17,825 nucleotides of DNA, from NCBI GenBank assembly GCA_022704885.1, contig JAKJFO010000073.1, positions 1 to 17,825 of the forward strand, given 5' to 3'. The translations under genes were made by a program, and so were the position numbers. Shown piece after piece: positions 8,201 to 15,216 of the stretch. The DNA is from Candidatus Rifleibacteriota bacterium. GTDB lineage: Bacteria > Riflebacteria > Ozemobacteria > Ozemobacterales > Ozemobacteraceae. Under the pieces are notes generated by a model. It saw nothing but the letters and a program-made list of their open reading frames with translations, searched no databases and was not told the DNA's origin. The stretch's first letter is position 1; each line of letters starts with the position of its first letter.

Positions 8201-9641
8201 GACTGGCGATGTGAAGGAGATAAAGCAGGCTTACGACGCAATCTTCAAAAAGGTCGAGGGCTACTATGAATCAGCTCAGGCTGCGCCCGAATTGAAGAGC
8301 GCCGAAAACCGGCTGGCCATTTACAATGTCGGGCAGACCTTCATTACTGCCGGTGTAGCAGGAGTTTTCGGCAGACCGGCCGGAGCCGCTTATGCGGGAG
8401 TTACCGGCTATATCAGCGGTGGCCCGGCCGATGGTATAAGTAATCTTGCTTTGTGGTACAGCCCGATGACGGCTATGGCGCAGCAGGCTTTCGAAGGCTA
8501 TCGCAGCGGCGGTTTTATCACCGGCGAAACTGGTCTGAAAGGTGCTGCAGATCGAGCAGTGGTGACATTTGTCGGCATGAAGGCTCTGGAAGCTGGCGCC
8601 GCCGGCATTGGCAAGCTCAGCAATTACTGCAAAGGCCGCTGGGATCTGCATGTTTTCAAGACCGAACTTCATCAGGGCAGAAAGCTTGCCATGGAAATGG
8701 GCGAACTCGAGAGAAAAATTCTTGCAGCGAGAAGCTCTGGCGTGCCGGCAGCAGAGGTGATGGCGCTCGAGCGACAGGCAATGGAAAAAGCTGCCGACAT
8801 ATCTGTCAGTTTTCATGCCCGGAAAATTCTGAAGCTTCATGCGCCCCCGGCCGATCAGCTCGCCTATAACAAATATCTTACCCGTCACCTTGAAAAGGTC
8901 GATGAGGTGCTGCTCAAAAAGTTTCAGCAAGAAGGCTGGGATATCAGCCAGATCAGGTTCAAGGATTTTCGCAATGCCAGCAGCTTTGGTTCGGTAGGCA
9001 TCGACAGAGACTTTGGTGTTTCGATTCTTGACAACAATGTTCTGATCAAGAACGGCAAACCATCAACCTTTACCGAACTGCAGAAAGACGGCACCAGGCT
9101 CTATAACGAAGCGTTCAAAGAGGTGGTCGGCAGAGATGCTGGCCAGGCGCTGCACAATTTTACGACACCAGTCCATGCCGAGTCCTTCATGGATCTGAAA
9201 ATGATATCTTCGAATCTTGGCGATCCCGCGAAGGTGGCAGAACTTAACCGCAGGCTGGCTGCACAGACGGGCAATACAATTCAATACAAGGGTCTTGAAG
9301 CTCTTGGTATGACCAAAGAACTGGGAAAACTTGGAGCACATCAGGAAGCGTGCCGAGGACTGGCCAAAGAACTCGATACCAAACTGATCAAGCTGGCGAC
9401 AGTAGCGGCACAGCGGCCAAACATCACCGCGGCTTCGGCTGAACGCCTGAAACGATCTGTTGACCGGCTTAAAGAAATGCGCGACATCTTCGATTCTTAT
9501 GCAAGAGATCATATCGATCCGTTGACCGCTTCAAGAAAAATCCGTCAGCTGACCGGCGGCAAAGAGATTCCGGAAATTCTCGGCGAGGTTAAAGGACTGA
9601 CTGAAATGCTGTTTAATTTTTCAAAGCTCGGTAAACCGTGA
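5229..9641 (+). CDS. Giant exported multidomain protein with duplicated N-terminal module
   Basis: 1470 residues; I do not recognise the whole family. Order seen: signal peptide 1-24 (VFLVVLLLTLLVNSFAFAQA); module A 27-161 and module B 199-344, related copies sharing (I/V)G-x-(F/V) at the start, an (S/A)xEEE turn, a strand ending before IP, a helix with DLY, and a closing IYxxIV/PYEIV segment; between them an Ala/Lys/Glu linker (170-196). A Pro/Ala/Ser/Thr linker (355-375) leads to a third IGDF start at 379 that then diverges. Residues 400-570 are helical. Residues 580-697 form a beta-rich domain (VEGRWEGF, HEGGKFFLL, WGGFTEVTFDGDEMI). Coiled coil covers about 740-760 and 865-920. A Gly/Ala hydrophobic region runs 1035-1135. 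The unassigned C-terminal domain contains FGSVGIDRDFGVSI (1253-1266), VHAESFMD (from 1315) and NTIQYKGLEALG (from 1349), then helices to the end. AGGAG 9 bases upstream fixes the start. Confidence 0.85.
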   Translation: MSLNRVFLVVLLLTLLVNSFAFAQAQIGDFSIMRGLHWVRSTPEEEAECGFPFYHFEKNGVTTRVGFIPEKIPYSSEEKRKKLVDEAVKDLYDNHPGAQPDHVMGVAGGYGRTTIKFKPEEGVTGFYSFAWDYKAIYTIIVMVEDNDVNSEIYSEIVRSLCTVKLPNPPKDPEKVAAEAAAEKAAKDAAKAAEDAVKIQVGNVVFLPERGFERASAEEEKINGNRFFRFNIDKRFVSDRGKPARLEFFDEMIPCSTQQEYEKITADLYKQYEEKYSAFKGPNGVKSVEGMKLFGMSSAFSIRFYPDEKTTCCHIFFWRDGFLIKMQAVIEGQVAETPYEIVMICNHSKVVVPEPKAPPVDAASATPAVVASATPAEDKIGDFAFSLEPSIYAKTPDEVPWQQPSATGTIKGLEADSLVLAQTVDFNKISTQAYNGLVIAAMAAMRQIQGPMSPQETKAFENRWAPLFDFPTPEAEAYFKKLNPLLAEFLTTSSMLSHALEQYQAVFEDSLIAAETEVASGAFEATARLETILNLMKSLQKRMNEIAAQVKELGNPPDPVAAKLRARRRHREEMGELANIARKFPVEGRWEGFQEHFYNGGLIKVAAYLRVVSCDEQNRLIVFLHEGGKFFLLNPMVPAEDGKWLMRSFPSHHWGGFTEVTFDGDEMIMNNLWRDPDQSSWPIDGYFLPIRRTVMTRVAEIAEDEPFPGGIEADYVQSEVERLKELTFKELYDFSSRRLGSYTIEIASGVVKIPYDRLVTESDVIDYLEQDLAKYQALQAEFEAQIAPLNEVPYSLAVDKEIQRIAYSLNMPPDTSGTIKNLQNALAHRGIKVPDMPAKTKQAAAEPLTGVDEKSDPAVEAADRAEAVAMHNENIRYLEKSLEKDMQSLAQAKDNSEQQLLEWRIMNARADIQAERDLITSINSQTIVRTRTELDDYMHNSFVTNIVANQSRMSANLKLLSDAQTLAAMLPADEADKAREFISRHADAKTVATGDVKEIKQAYDAIFKKVEGYYESAQAAPELKSAENRLAIYNVGQTFITAGVAGVFGRPAGAAYAGVTGYISGGPADGISNLALWYSPMTAMAQQAFEGYRSGGFITGETGLKGAADRAVVTFVGMKALEAGAAGIGKLSNYCKGRWDLHVFKTELHQGRKLAMEMGELERKILAARSSGVPAAEVMALERQAMEKAADISVSFHARKILKLHAPPADQLAYNKYLTRHLEKVDEVLLKKFQQEGWDISQIRFKDFRNASSFGSVGIDRDFGVSILDNNVLIKNGKPSTFTELQKDGTRLYNEAFKEVVGRDAGQALHNFTTPVHAESFMDLKMISSNLGDPAKVAELNRRLAAQTGNTIQYKGLEALGMTKELGKLGAHQEACRGLAKELDTKLIKLATVAAQRPNITAASAERLKRSVDRLKEMRDIFDSYARDHIDPLTASRKIRQLTGGKEIPEILGEVKGLTEMLFNFSKLGKP

Positions 9642-9659
9642 AAAGCCGCATCGAAAGAA

Positions 9660-9688
9660 TTGCTTACCGAAATCAGGTACGATAATAT
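9660..9688 (+). promoter_or_regulatory. Candidate promoter before the 521-residue membrane protein
   Basis: TTGCTT at 9660-9665 and TAATAT at 9683-9688 are separated by 17 bases. Each matches consensus in 4 of 6 positions. It lies in the 95-base gap after the 1470-residue gene. No terminator is evident in that gap, so read-through from the upstream gene is also possible. Confidence 0.4.
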
Positions 9689-9736
9689 ATGTTGTCTAAG
9701 ATAAAAGTTTTTTGAGGTGTTGGAGGAGAAGCAGCT

Positions 9737-11302
9737 ATGCGCAGTTATTTCCCGACTTTTCTTTTGTTCAGGGTTATTGCTATTGCACTTTACCTGGTTG
9801 GCACGTTATTTCTGGTTCTGCCGGCTGATGAGCTGTTCAAGGTCGAAGCGGTCAACTGGACAGAAGACTTTCTGCGCAAAAGCGAGCAGTGGCGGCACGC
9901 GCTCAAACAGATGACCGCCCTGACCGATGAGTCGTACACCAGCGGCGATGATCTGCAGAAACGCTATGATATCGAACTCACGGAGTTCATAGCGCAGCGC
10001 ACAAAAGATATGCAGATAGACGTCACCGGCAAAGAGTGGGAAGGCCTGTTTACCGATCTGGCGGCCGTGCAGAATGGCAAAGCCGGTGATGCCGCCTGGG
10101 AACAGACCAGAGGCTACTTCGCAGCTTCATTTCAGCCCCTTGCGTCGATACGCAAGAACTTCGAGAACGACAGAAAGTTTCTTTACGTTCGCATCAGTGA
10201 CGCCAACCAACGGCATGAGCACCTCGCCATCAGCCTGCAGGGCGCCGGAGACTTTGCTTTCAAGGCCCCCGGCCATATTGCCTATCCTCTGCGCCACGCC
10301 GGCTGCTGGATGATGCTGGCCGGCATCCTGCTTTATCTGATGAATTCACGACCTTCGACAAATCCGCACCAGGTGCGGCTCAGTCATGCCAAAACAAGCC
10401 GCGGGCCGGATTTCTTCACCGCCATCTTTGCGCCGGGATTCGTTGCAATTGGAGGTGGCGCAGCCATCGGAGCCGGTCTGAAAACATTCACGCCGGAATG
10501 GTTCGTTTTTTCGTCGATATTCTGGTTTTTTGCCCTGTTATTTGCCTCGGCCTGGCTTTTCACTGCCTGGTACCGAGCTTTCACCATCGATTACAGCAGT
10601 CAGAGTCTGGTTTTCAATAACCTGTTCGGCTCGACTGAATATGACATGGCGCGGGTAAGTGAGCTTCGCCCGGCAGTTTATCAACCGCCCTGGTGGATGA
10701 AAATCCTGCTCTGGATCGGAAGAGTATCAGCCCGCAGCCGGTCGTCACGGCAACTTTACGATGATAAAGGCGAACCCGGGTTCGTTCTGGTAATGAGTGA
10801 CGGCACGAATTCACCTGTTGTCAGCTTCAGTGAACTTACCGGAGTGACGCAATTCTATGCTGAGCTCGAGGCACGCGGCATACATGTCGAAGAAGATCTC
10901 GCGCTGAAAGCCGCCGCAGCTGATCGGGCCAATTCCGCCGGCCCCGGTTGTGCCACCCGCACAATATCGAAGATTCTTTCTCTGAGCGCCGTTGCTGCCG
11001 CAGCTTTCGGCGTAGTCAGCACTTACAGCGCTTCAGATGTTCAGATCAGAAGCAGCAGTTTTCCGGAAGGCAGCGCCTTTCCTGTCGAAGCCGAAAGAAG
11101 CAGACCAACGACCGAAGAGATGCTCGAGCGGGTAAGAAAGAACGACGAGGTGATGCGCGAGGTCAATCAGCTTAATCAGAAGATCCAGGAATTGTCTGAT
11201 CAGTTCGACAAAACAACAGACCCTGAGCTCCGCCAGAAACTCACCAGAGAATCAAACCTGCTTCTTCAGAAAATGATGCAGCTGCGCAAACAGATGAAAT
11301 AG
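9737..11302 (+). CDS. Multipass membrane protein with a PH-like cytosolic segment
   Basis: 521 residues, family not recognised. Membrane segments: about 8-28, 186-203, 231-248 (GFVAIGGGAAIGAG), 255-278 (WFVFSSIFWFFALLFASAWLF) and 410-428. Residues 32-180, between the first two, are hydrophilic and helical and probably lie outside the inner membrane. Residues 281-384 run as short strands plus a final helix: AFTIDYSSQSLVFNNLFGSTEY, then MARVSEL, GFVLVMSDG, PVVSFSELTGVTQFYAELEARGI. That pattern is typical of bacterial PH-like domains next to membrane helices; this is inference. The last 75 residues form a charged coiled coil (MREVNQLNQKIQELSDQF). GGAGGAG at 9722-9728 gives a strong start. Proximity to the giant secreted protein suggests a partner or export/anchoring role, unproven. 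Confidence 0.8.
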   Translation: MRSYFPTFLLFRVIAIALYLVGTLFLVLPADELFKVEAVNWTEDFLRKSEQWRHALKQMTALTDESYTSGDDLQKRYDIELTEFIAQRTKDMQIDVTGKEWEGLFTDLAAVQNGKAGDAAWEQTRGYFAASFQPLASIRKNFENDRKFLYVRISDANQRHEHLAISLQGAGDFAFKAPGHIAYPLRHAGCWMMLAGILLYLMNSRPSTNPHQVRLSHAKTSRGPDFFTAIFAPGFVAIGGGAAIGAGLKTFTPEWFVFSSIFWFFALLFASAWLFTAWYRAFTIDYSSQSLVFNNLFGSTEYDMARVSELRPAVYQPPWWMKILLWIGRVSARSRSSRQLYDDKGEPGFVLVMSDGTNSPVVSFSELTGVTQFYAELEARGIHVEEDLALKAAAADRANSAGPGCATRTISKILSLSAVAAAAFGVVSTYSASDVQIRSSSFPEGSAFPVEAERSRPTTEEMLERVRKNDEVMREVNQLNQKIQELSDQFDKTTDPELRQKLTRESNLLLQKMMQLRKQMK

Positions 11303-11303
11303 C

Positions 11304-11324
11304 CGAATAATCAATCTTTATTCG
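11304..11324. terminator. Hairpin at the convergent gene junction
   Basis: CGAATAA (11304-11310), a seven-base loop and TTATTCG (11318-11324) form a perfect 7-bp stem. It straddles the 8-base gap between the converging genes and overlaps the minus-strand stop codon. The stem is AT-rich and T-runs are poor on both sides, so a bidirectional terminator role is only possible. Confidence 0.3.
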
Positions 11325-11973
11325 TCTGCAGTTCCAGAGTGAACATAGGCTCTCTGGCGTGATATAAGTTATCTGCAGAGATGTGCTTTTCATGTTCTTC
11401 CATTGTCGACGGCCCCAGGTAGCGGGTGGAAACCATATCTGTATTCTCTTTGAAATCGAGCTCGGCCAGGTGCTTATCTAACTCTGCATATGGAACTCTG
11501 GCATTATAATAAACTGACCGCAGGTTCCCCCATCCTTGTGATTTAATTTCGCCACCCGTCAGATCCTTGAGCTTCCAGTGCCATGCTTTACCCTTGCCAT
11601 CTGGACTCATGCCGAAATATTCTACCAGTGCTTCCTCAACCTTTGAAAAATCAGCAGAGAATTTAATATAGACCTTGTAGCCATTCTTTTCGATAGAGAT
11701 TGAATTCTCTGCAAAAGAAAAATCTTCTGGCTTGAGATTGCTGAGAGTAACGTTAGCGGCGTTATAGCGCGACAACATGCCAGCGCTGATAACTTCCTGA
11801 TCCTTAGATTCCTTGTCATACTTTTTTATTATTCCCAACTTGGCTGGAAGATCGCAGCCTATCTCCAGCTTCGTGGTCTTCCTGATGTGTTCCATGTTGG
11901 CCATCTGCTTTGCATGGACGCAGGAATACGCCATCACCATAATTACCAGAACCGTCAACAACCTTTTTTTCAT
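11311..11973 (-). CDS. Small exported protein of unknown function
   Basis: 220 residues. Residues 1-21 form a signal peptide (MKKRLLTVLVIMVMAYSCVHA, cleavage after HA). C18 is not in a good lipobox (AYSC), so a lipoprotein is unlikely. The mature part mixes strands and helices (ISIEKNGYKVYIKFSADFSKVEEALVEYF at about 93-121, AWHWKLKDLTGGEI at about 129-142), with no motif I can name. AT content is higher than in the neighbouring genes. The start is well supported by AAGGAGG on the minus strand (11979-11985), five bases from the ATG. A weak minus-strand promoter (TTTGGC, 16 bases, TATAAG) sits just upstream at about 11994-12021. It converges tail to tail with the 521-residue gene. Confidence 0.7.
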   Translation of the reverse strand: MKKRLLTVLVIMVMAYSCVHAKQMANMEHIRKTTKLEIGCDLPAKLGIIKKYDKESKDQEVISAGMLSRYNAANVTLSNLKPEDFSFAENSISIEKNGYKVYIKFSADFSKVEEALVEYFGMSPDGKGKAWHWKLKDLTGGEIKSQGWGNLRSVYYNARVPYAELDKHLAELDFKENTDMVSTRYLGPSTMEEHEKHISADNLYHAREPMFTLELQTNKD

Positions 11974-12273
11974 AAAGTCCTCCTTTTATCTGCTTATAGA
12001 AACATTGACAACAAGCCAAACCCACAGAACGGGCTATAACTTGATTTGCTTTTGAATTTTCCTCTTGCCGCGTTTTTCTTTATTGCCAGCAAAGTATATC
12101 ACAACTCCATGGTTTCGATAATCAGTTTTCAAATCTTCGTGAAGATGAAATTAAATAAATGAAAAAGAACTTCAGGCTGGAGAAATGATACTTGTAACCA
12201 GCAGTTTCTGCTTGATCGTGCTTGCGTTTCGTGGCATTATCTATTCATATAACAAGTTGTTGGAGAGAATAAA
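11974..12273. other. Intergenic region, AT-rich, largely featureless
   Basis: This 300-base divergent gap separates the small exported protein from the Uma2 gene. It holds the ribosome site and possible promoter of the minus-strand gene at its left end and the Uma2 ribosome site (GGAG, 12262-12265) at its right. In between I see no RNA gene or strong hairpin. A possible short ORF begins at 12185. No convincing plus-strand promoter with good spacing is visible; TTGCGT near 12223-12228 is followed by an AT-rich block that fits only loosely. Confidence 0.5.
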
Positions 12274-12307
12274 ATGGCAGGACGGGCAGCAGGAAAAAAA
12301 GACATAA
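12185..12307 (+). CDS. Possible 40-residue membrane peptide overlapping the Uma2 start
   Basis: ATG at 12185, TAA at 12305-12307. The product has one hydrophobic segment (ILVTSSFCLIVLAF) followed by RGIIYSYNKLLERIKW and a polar tail. It overlaps the first 34 bases of the Uma2 gene in another frame. The hydrophobic helix plus 'YNxL' recalls the N-terminus of LemA-type proteins, so it could be a remnant of one, but 40 residues are too few to claim this. GGAG lies only 2 bases before the ATG, which is too close to act well as its ribosome site. It may well be chance. Confidence 0.2.
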   Translation: MILVTSSFCLIVLAFRGIIYSYNKLLERIKWQDGQQEKKT

Positions 12308-12903
12308 TTGAAAGCTACAATTATGGTGATTACGAAAAGTGGAAAGATTCAGACCGCTGGGAGATCATCGAAGGCGATATCTATGCAATGTCGCCGGCTC
12401 CAAACACTGAACATCAGACCTTGCTGGTAAATCTCTGCATAGCAGTCGGTGCTTTTTTAAAGGGTCATAAGTGCAAGCTTTTTGTTGCGCCCTATGACGT
12501 TCTTCTGCCGAAAGGCGACGAAGCGGACGAACTGGTAAAAACAGTTGTACAACCCGATCTTGCCGTCGTATGCGATGAAAAAAAACTATCAGATCGCTCA
12601 TGTCGTGGCGCTCCGGACTGGGTTATCGAAATTCTTTCGCCCTCGACTGCCGGGCGCGACCAGATTCTCAAAAAGCGAATATACGAAAATGCCGGCGTCA
12701 AAGAATATTGGATCTGCAGCCCACATGAACGAATTATTTTCGTCTATCTGCTGCACAAAAACCGGCTGGAACTCTCTGAAGTCTACGACGAAACCGCTAA
12801 AATAGAGGTAAAAACCCTGCCTGGTCTGGTGATCGACTGCGGTGAAATCTTTCCGCCCAGGCCACCGGTCGAGGTCAGAGAACCGCCCATAGTATATGTT
12901 TAA
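12274..12903 (+). CDS. Uma2 family (DUF820) restriction-endonuclease-like protein
   Basis: 209 residues. Uma2 proteins have a PD-(D/E)XK nuclease fold and unknown cellular targets; they are abundant in cyanobacteria and some other phyla. Seen here: RWEIIEGDIYAMSPAPNTEHQ (29-48), YDVLLP (74-79), VQPDLAVVCDEKKL (92-105) with the acidic residue D95, APDWVIEILSPSTAGRDQILKK (113-134) with E119 and downstream Lys, and YENAGVKEYWI (137-147). All core positions are kept, so it looks intact and possibly active. The C-terminus (PPRPPVEVREPPIVYV) is Pro-rich. The start is fixed by GGAG 8 bases upstream. It ends 15 bases before the ABC ATPase ATG, so the two may be co-transcribed, although a functional link is not obvious. 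Confidence 0.9.
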   Translation: MAGRAAGKKDIIESYNYGDYEKWKDSDRWEIIEGDIYAMSPAPNTEHQTLLVNLCIAVGAFLKGHKCKLFVAPYDVLLPKGDEADELVKTVVQPDLAVVCDEKKLSDRSCRGAPDWVIEILSPSTAGRDQILKKRIYENAGVKEYWICSPHERIIFVYLLHKNRLELSEVYDETAKIEVKTLPGLVIDCGEIFPPRPPVEVREPPIVYV

Positions 12904-12918
12904 AAGCAGGTGAGAGTA

Positions 12919-13635
12919 ATGGAAAAGGAACCACTTCTTCAGATAAACGAGGTAACCCGCAAGTTTGGAGAAGTCTGCGTGCTGAACCGCCTGAGTATGG
13001 CGGTTCAGCGCGGCGAAATATTTGGCCTTCTCGGTCTCAACGGCGCCGGCAAAACGACTCTGTTCAAGTGCATACTCAAGCTGATCGAAACCACTGAAGG
13101 TGCGATACTCTATGCCAATAAGCCGCTCGATGTGCCCATCATACACGAAAAAATCGGCTACCTGCCTGAGTTTTATCTGCCGCCTGGCGAGCTGAAGGCA
13201 CGTGAATACCTGAATCTGCTTGGCATGGCTGTATCCGGCCCAAAACCAGATGTCGATGCCCTGCTGCAGAAAACCGACCTCGACCCGCACAAGCTGATCG
13301 GTGAATATTCCCGCGGCATGATTCAGCGCCTCGGCCTTGCAATTGCGCTGCTGAAATCGCCCGAATTCATCATTCTCGATGAGCCGACCCTCGGCCTCGA
13401 TCCGCTGGTCAGAGTCAGACTGCTCGACTGGCTGAAGGAACTCAACTCGCAGGGCAAGACAATTCTGCTGTCTTCGCACGATTTCGCCCAGGTAGAAAAG
13501 GTCTGCCAGCGCATCGCCGTTCTGCACAATCATCAACTCCGCTACATCGGTCCACTCACCGACTTCCTCGAACAGCACAAGGTTGACTCTCTCGAAGATG
13601 CCTTCCTGAAAGAGATTGGAGACATACATGCGTAA
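12919..13635 (+). CDS. ABC transporter ATP-binding protein (ABC-2 class)
   Basis: 238 residues. It hydrolyses ATP to drive the neighbouring ABC-2 permease, most likely as an exporter. Walker A GLNGAGKTT (39-47), Q-loop region around IGYLPEFYLP, signature YSRGMIQRLGLA with YSRGM in place of LSGGQ, Walker B EFIILDEP, D-loop GLDP, and switch His in LLSSHD are all present. Length is that of a single-domain ATPase. The ATG at 12919 is preferred over GTG 12910 because AGGTGA (12908-12913) sits 5 bases upstream of the ATG. The stop overlaps the permease start by 8 bases, indicating translational coupling. The substrate cannot be read from sequence. Confidence 0.95.
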   Translation: MEKEPLLQINEVTRKFGEVCVLNRLSMAVQRGEIFGLLGLNGAGKTTLFKCILKLIETTEGAILYANKPLDVPIIHEKIGYLPEFYLPPGELKAREYLNLLGMAVSGPKPDVDALLQKTDLDPHKLIGEYSRGMIQRLGLAIALLKSPEFIILDEPTLGLDPLVRVRLLDWLKELNSQGKTILLSSHDFAQVEKVCQRIAVLHNHQLRYIGPLTDFLEQHKVDSLEDAFLKEIGDIHA

Positions 13636-14389
13636 GATGCTCGCAATGGCTTCGATCACTTTTTTACAGGGTTTCCGAACCCAGACCTTTCGTATCGTCG
13701 GCATGCTTTTCGTCGCCATCATGGCAATGACCTACACGCTGCGGATTCTGTCGATCGGGCACAAAGAAATGATGTTGCGCAGCTTTGGCCTGTCAATCAT
13801 GGAAATCAGCAGTCTGCTGCTGATCATATTCGGGTGCGTATCGAGTTTTTACCGTGAACGCGAAAGCCGTCTGCAGGCTATTCACCTGACCTATGTCTCT
13901 GCTTTTGACCACGTTCTCGGCCGTCTGCTCGGCAACTGCATGCTGGTCGGCGCCTACACTCTTCTGGCCACCATCGGCTGCTCGGCTGTCCTCTGGCACG
14001 AAGGCGCCTTCAGCTGGGTCTTCATATTTGGCGCCTGGTCGATCTTTCTGAAACTTTGCATTATCTGTGTTTTCTGCTCGTTGTTCGCCAACCTTTTCAC
14101 GTCGCCGGTATTCGCTTCGCTGATGACTGTCTTCGTCTACTTTGCCGCCGAATATGCTTCATATCCGCTGGCCATGATGCGACGTTCCCCCTCAGTTGTG
14201 CCCGAAGGCGTTTCCAGGATGGTATATCATCTTCTGCCGAACTTCGACAAGATCGATCTCAAATACTCAGCCATTCACGGCGAGAGCGTCGCCACCATGC
14301 TGCTGATCGAGATTACGCTTTACACACTGATCTATATGACAGTCGTCTTCATACCTGCCTGGAGGGTGTTTGCCCGCCATGAGCATTGA
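13628..14389 (+). CDS. ABC-2 type transporter permease
   Basis: 253 residues with six likely membrane helices: about 20-42, 53-74, 97-122, 130-155, 158-183 and 220-245. The order (long first loop, SFYRERES after helix 2, LLGNCMLVGAY in helix 3, YHLLPNFDKIDLK before the last helix) is typical of single-chain ABC-2 permeases that pair with a separate ATPase. ATG 13628 has GGAG (13618-13621) six bases upstream, inside the ATPase gene. The stop overlaps the next gene. The adjacent ATPase is its obvious partner. Confidence 0.88.
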   Translation: MRKMLAMASITFLQGFRTQTFRIVGMLFVAIMAMTYTLRILSIGHKEMMLRSFGLSIMEISSLLLIIFGCVSSFYRERESRLQAIHLTYVSAFDHVLGRLLGNCMLVGAYTLLATIGCSAVLWHEGAFSWVFIFGAWSIFLKLCIICVFCSLFANLFTSPVFASLMTVFVYFAAEYASYPLAMMRRSPSVVPEGVSRMVYHLLPNFDKIDLKYSAIHGESVATMLLIEITLYTLIYMTVVFIPAWRVFARHEH

Positions 14390-15206
14390 AAAATTTCTGC
14401 AACGCCATGCCTGGCTGGTGTTCATCTTCTTTTTTGTGCTGATGATACAGATGTCTTACAGCCTCGGCAGCGACACTCCGTCCTGGCGCAGCGGCCTGGC
14501 ATTCGTGCCGCAGGCTGACTACGTCGCTCGCCTGAGCGGAACCTTCCGGTCGTCGGTCGCGCTGTTCTTCTACATGCGCGGTGCCCTCGAGATTGCCGGC
14601 GAAACTGCCGACAAAATCGATATGGTCCTCGAAAATTTTCATCTGGCCATGCAGCTCGATCCAAAACTTGTCCAGGCAGCCTTTCTTGGCGGACTGGTGG
14701 CGCCGACAAACGAAACCAGCCTGAAAAAGTCTACAGCCTTCCTCGAGAAAGCCTGCGAGCTGAACCCTGATAACTGGCGCATTCCATACTGGACCGGCTA
14801 TAACTTTCTCGAGCTTGAAAATATCCAGAAAGGCACCGAATACTACTGGAAAGCTTCGCGCCTGCCGGGTGCCCCACCCTTTCTGCGCTATTCCGCAGCC
14901 AACCTGCCGATCGAGGGCCGCACACTCGAACAGTCGATTCTCGAAACCGAAGGAATGCGCGAATCTGTCGACAACGACGATGCCCGCGAATGGATAGATC
15001 TGCGCCTGATATGGTTGCAGAGCATGCTGTTGCTCGAACACAAGGCCAGAGATTTCAAAAAGGAAACCTTCCGCTACCCGGTCGAACTCGAAGAACTCGT
15101 CGAGCGTGGCCTGGTCAAGGAGATTCCCAAAGACACCATCGGCAACGGCTTTTATCTCGTACACCCCGGCGACCCCGACAAGGGCTACATGGTCCGCAGC
15201 CTCTGA
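14379..15206 (+). CDS. Membrane-anchored TPR-like protein
   Basis: 275 residues. A single uncleaved membrane helix (WLVFIFFFVLMIQMSYSL, 12-29) is followed by a periplasmic-side helical region. Segments such as DKIDMVLENFHLAMQLDPK (78-96), KKSTAFLEKACELNPDN (116-132) and IQKGTEYYWKASRLP (149-163) have TPR-like spacing and the typical 'A..LDP/LNP' ends. The last part (EWIDLRLIWLQ...YPVELEELVERGLVKEIP) ends in a small beta element, GFYLVHPGDPDKGYMV. ATG 14379 overlaps the permease stop by 11 bases; GGAGGG (14361-14366) is 12 bases upstream, slightly far, and TTG 14370 is too close to it. The coupling suggests an accessory subunit of the ABC transporter; inferred from gene order only. Confidence 0.75.
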   Translation: MSIEKFLQRHAWLVFIFFFVLMIQMSYSLGSDTPSWRSGLAFVPQADYVARLSGTFRSSVALFFYMRGALEIAGETADKIDMVLENFHLAMQLDPKLVQAAFLGGLVAPTNETSLKKSTAFLEKACELNPDNWRIPYWTGYNFLELENIQKGTEYYWKASRLPGAPPFLRYSAANLPIEGRTLEQSILETEGMRESVDNDDAREWIDLRLIWLQSMLLLEHKARDFKKETFRYPVELEELVERGLVKEIPKDTIGNGFYLVHPGDPDKGYMVRSL

Positions 15207-15216
15207 ACTGGTCTGG

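Noticed and set aside
8271..8930. Minus-strand ORF of 219 codons inside the giant gene
   Set aside because: It lies wholly within the continuous 1470-codon frame, and its product looks like random translation.
12910..12918. GTG start for the ABC ATPase
   Set aside because: It overlaps the AGGTGA ribosome site that serves ATG 12919.
12598..13722. Long minus-strand ORF (374 codons) antisense to the ABC ATPase and the Uma2 3' end
   Set aside because: The plus strand there encodes complete Walker A/B, signature and switch motifs and the Uma2 core. The antisense frame has no recognisable domain and spans two genes; it is a codon-bias shadow.
14349..15164. Minus-strand ORF of 271 codons opposite the TPR-like gene
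   Set aside because: The plus-strand gene has a clear membrane anchor, TPR-like spacing and coupling to the permease. The antisense product lacks motifs and has no good ribosome site.
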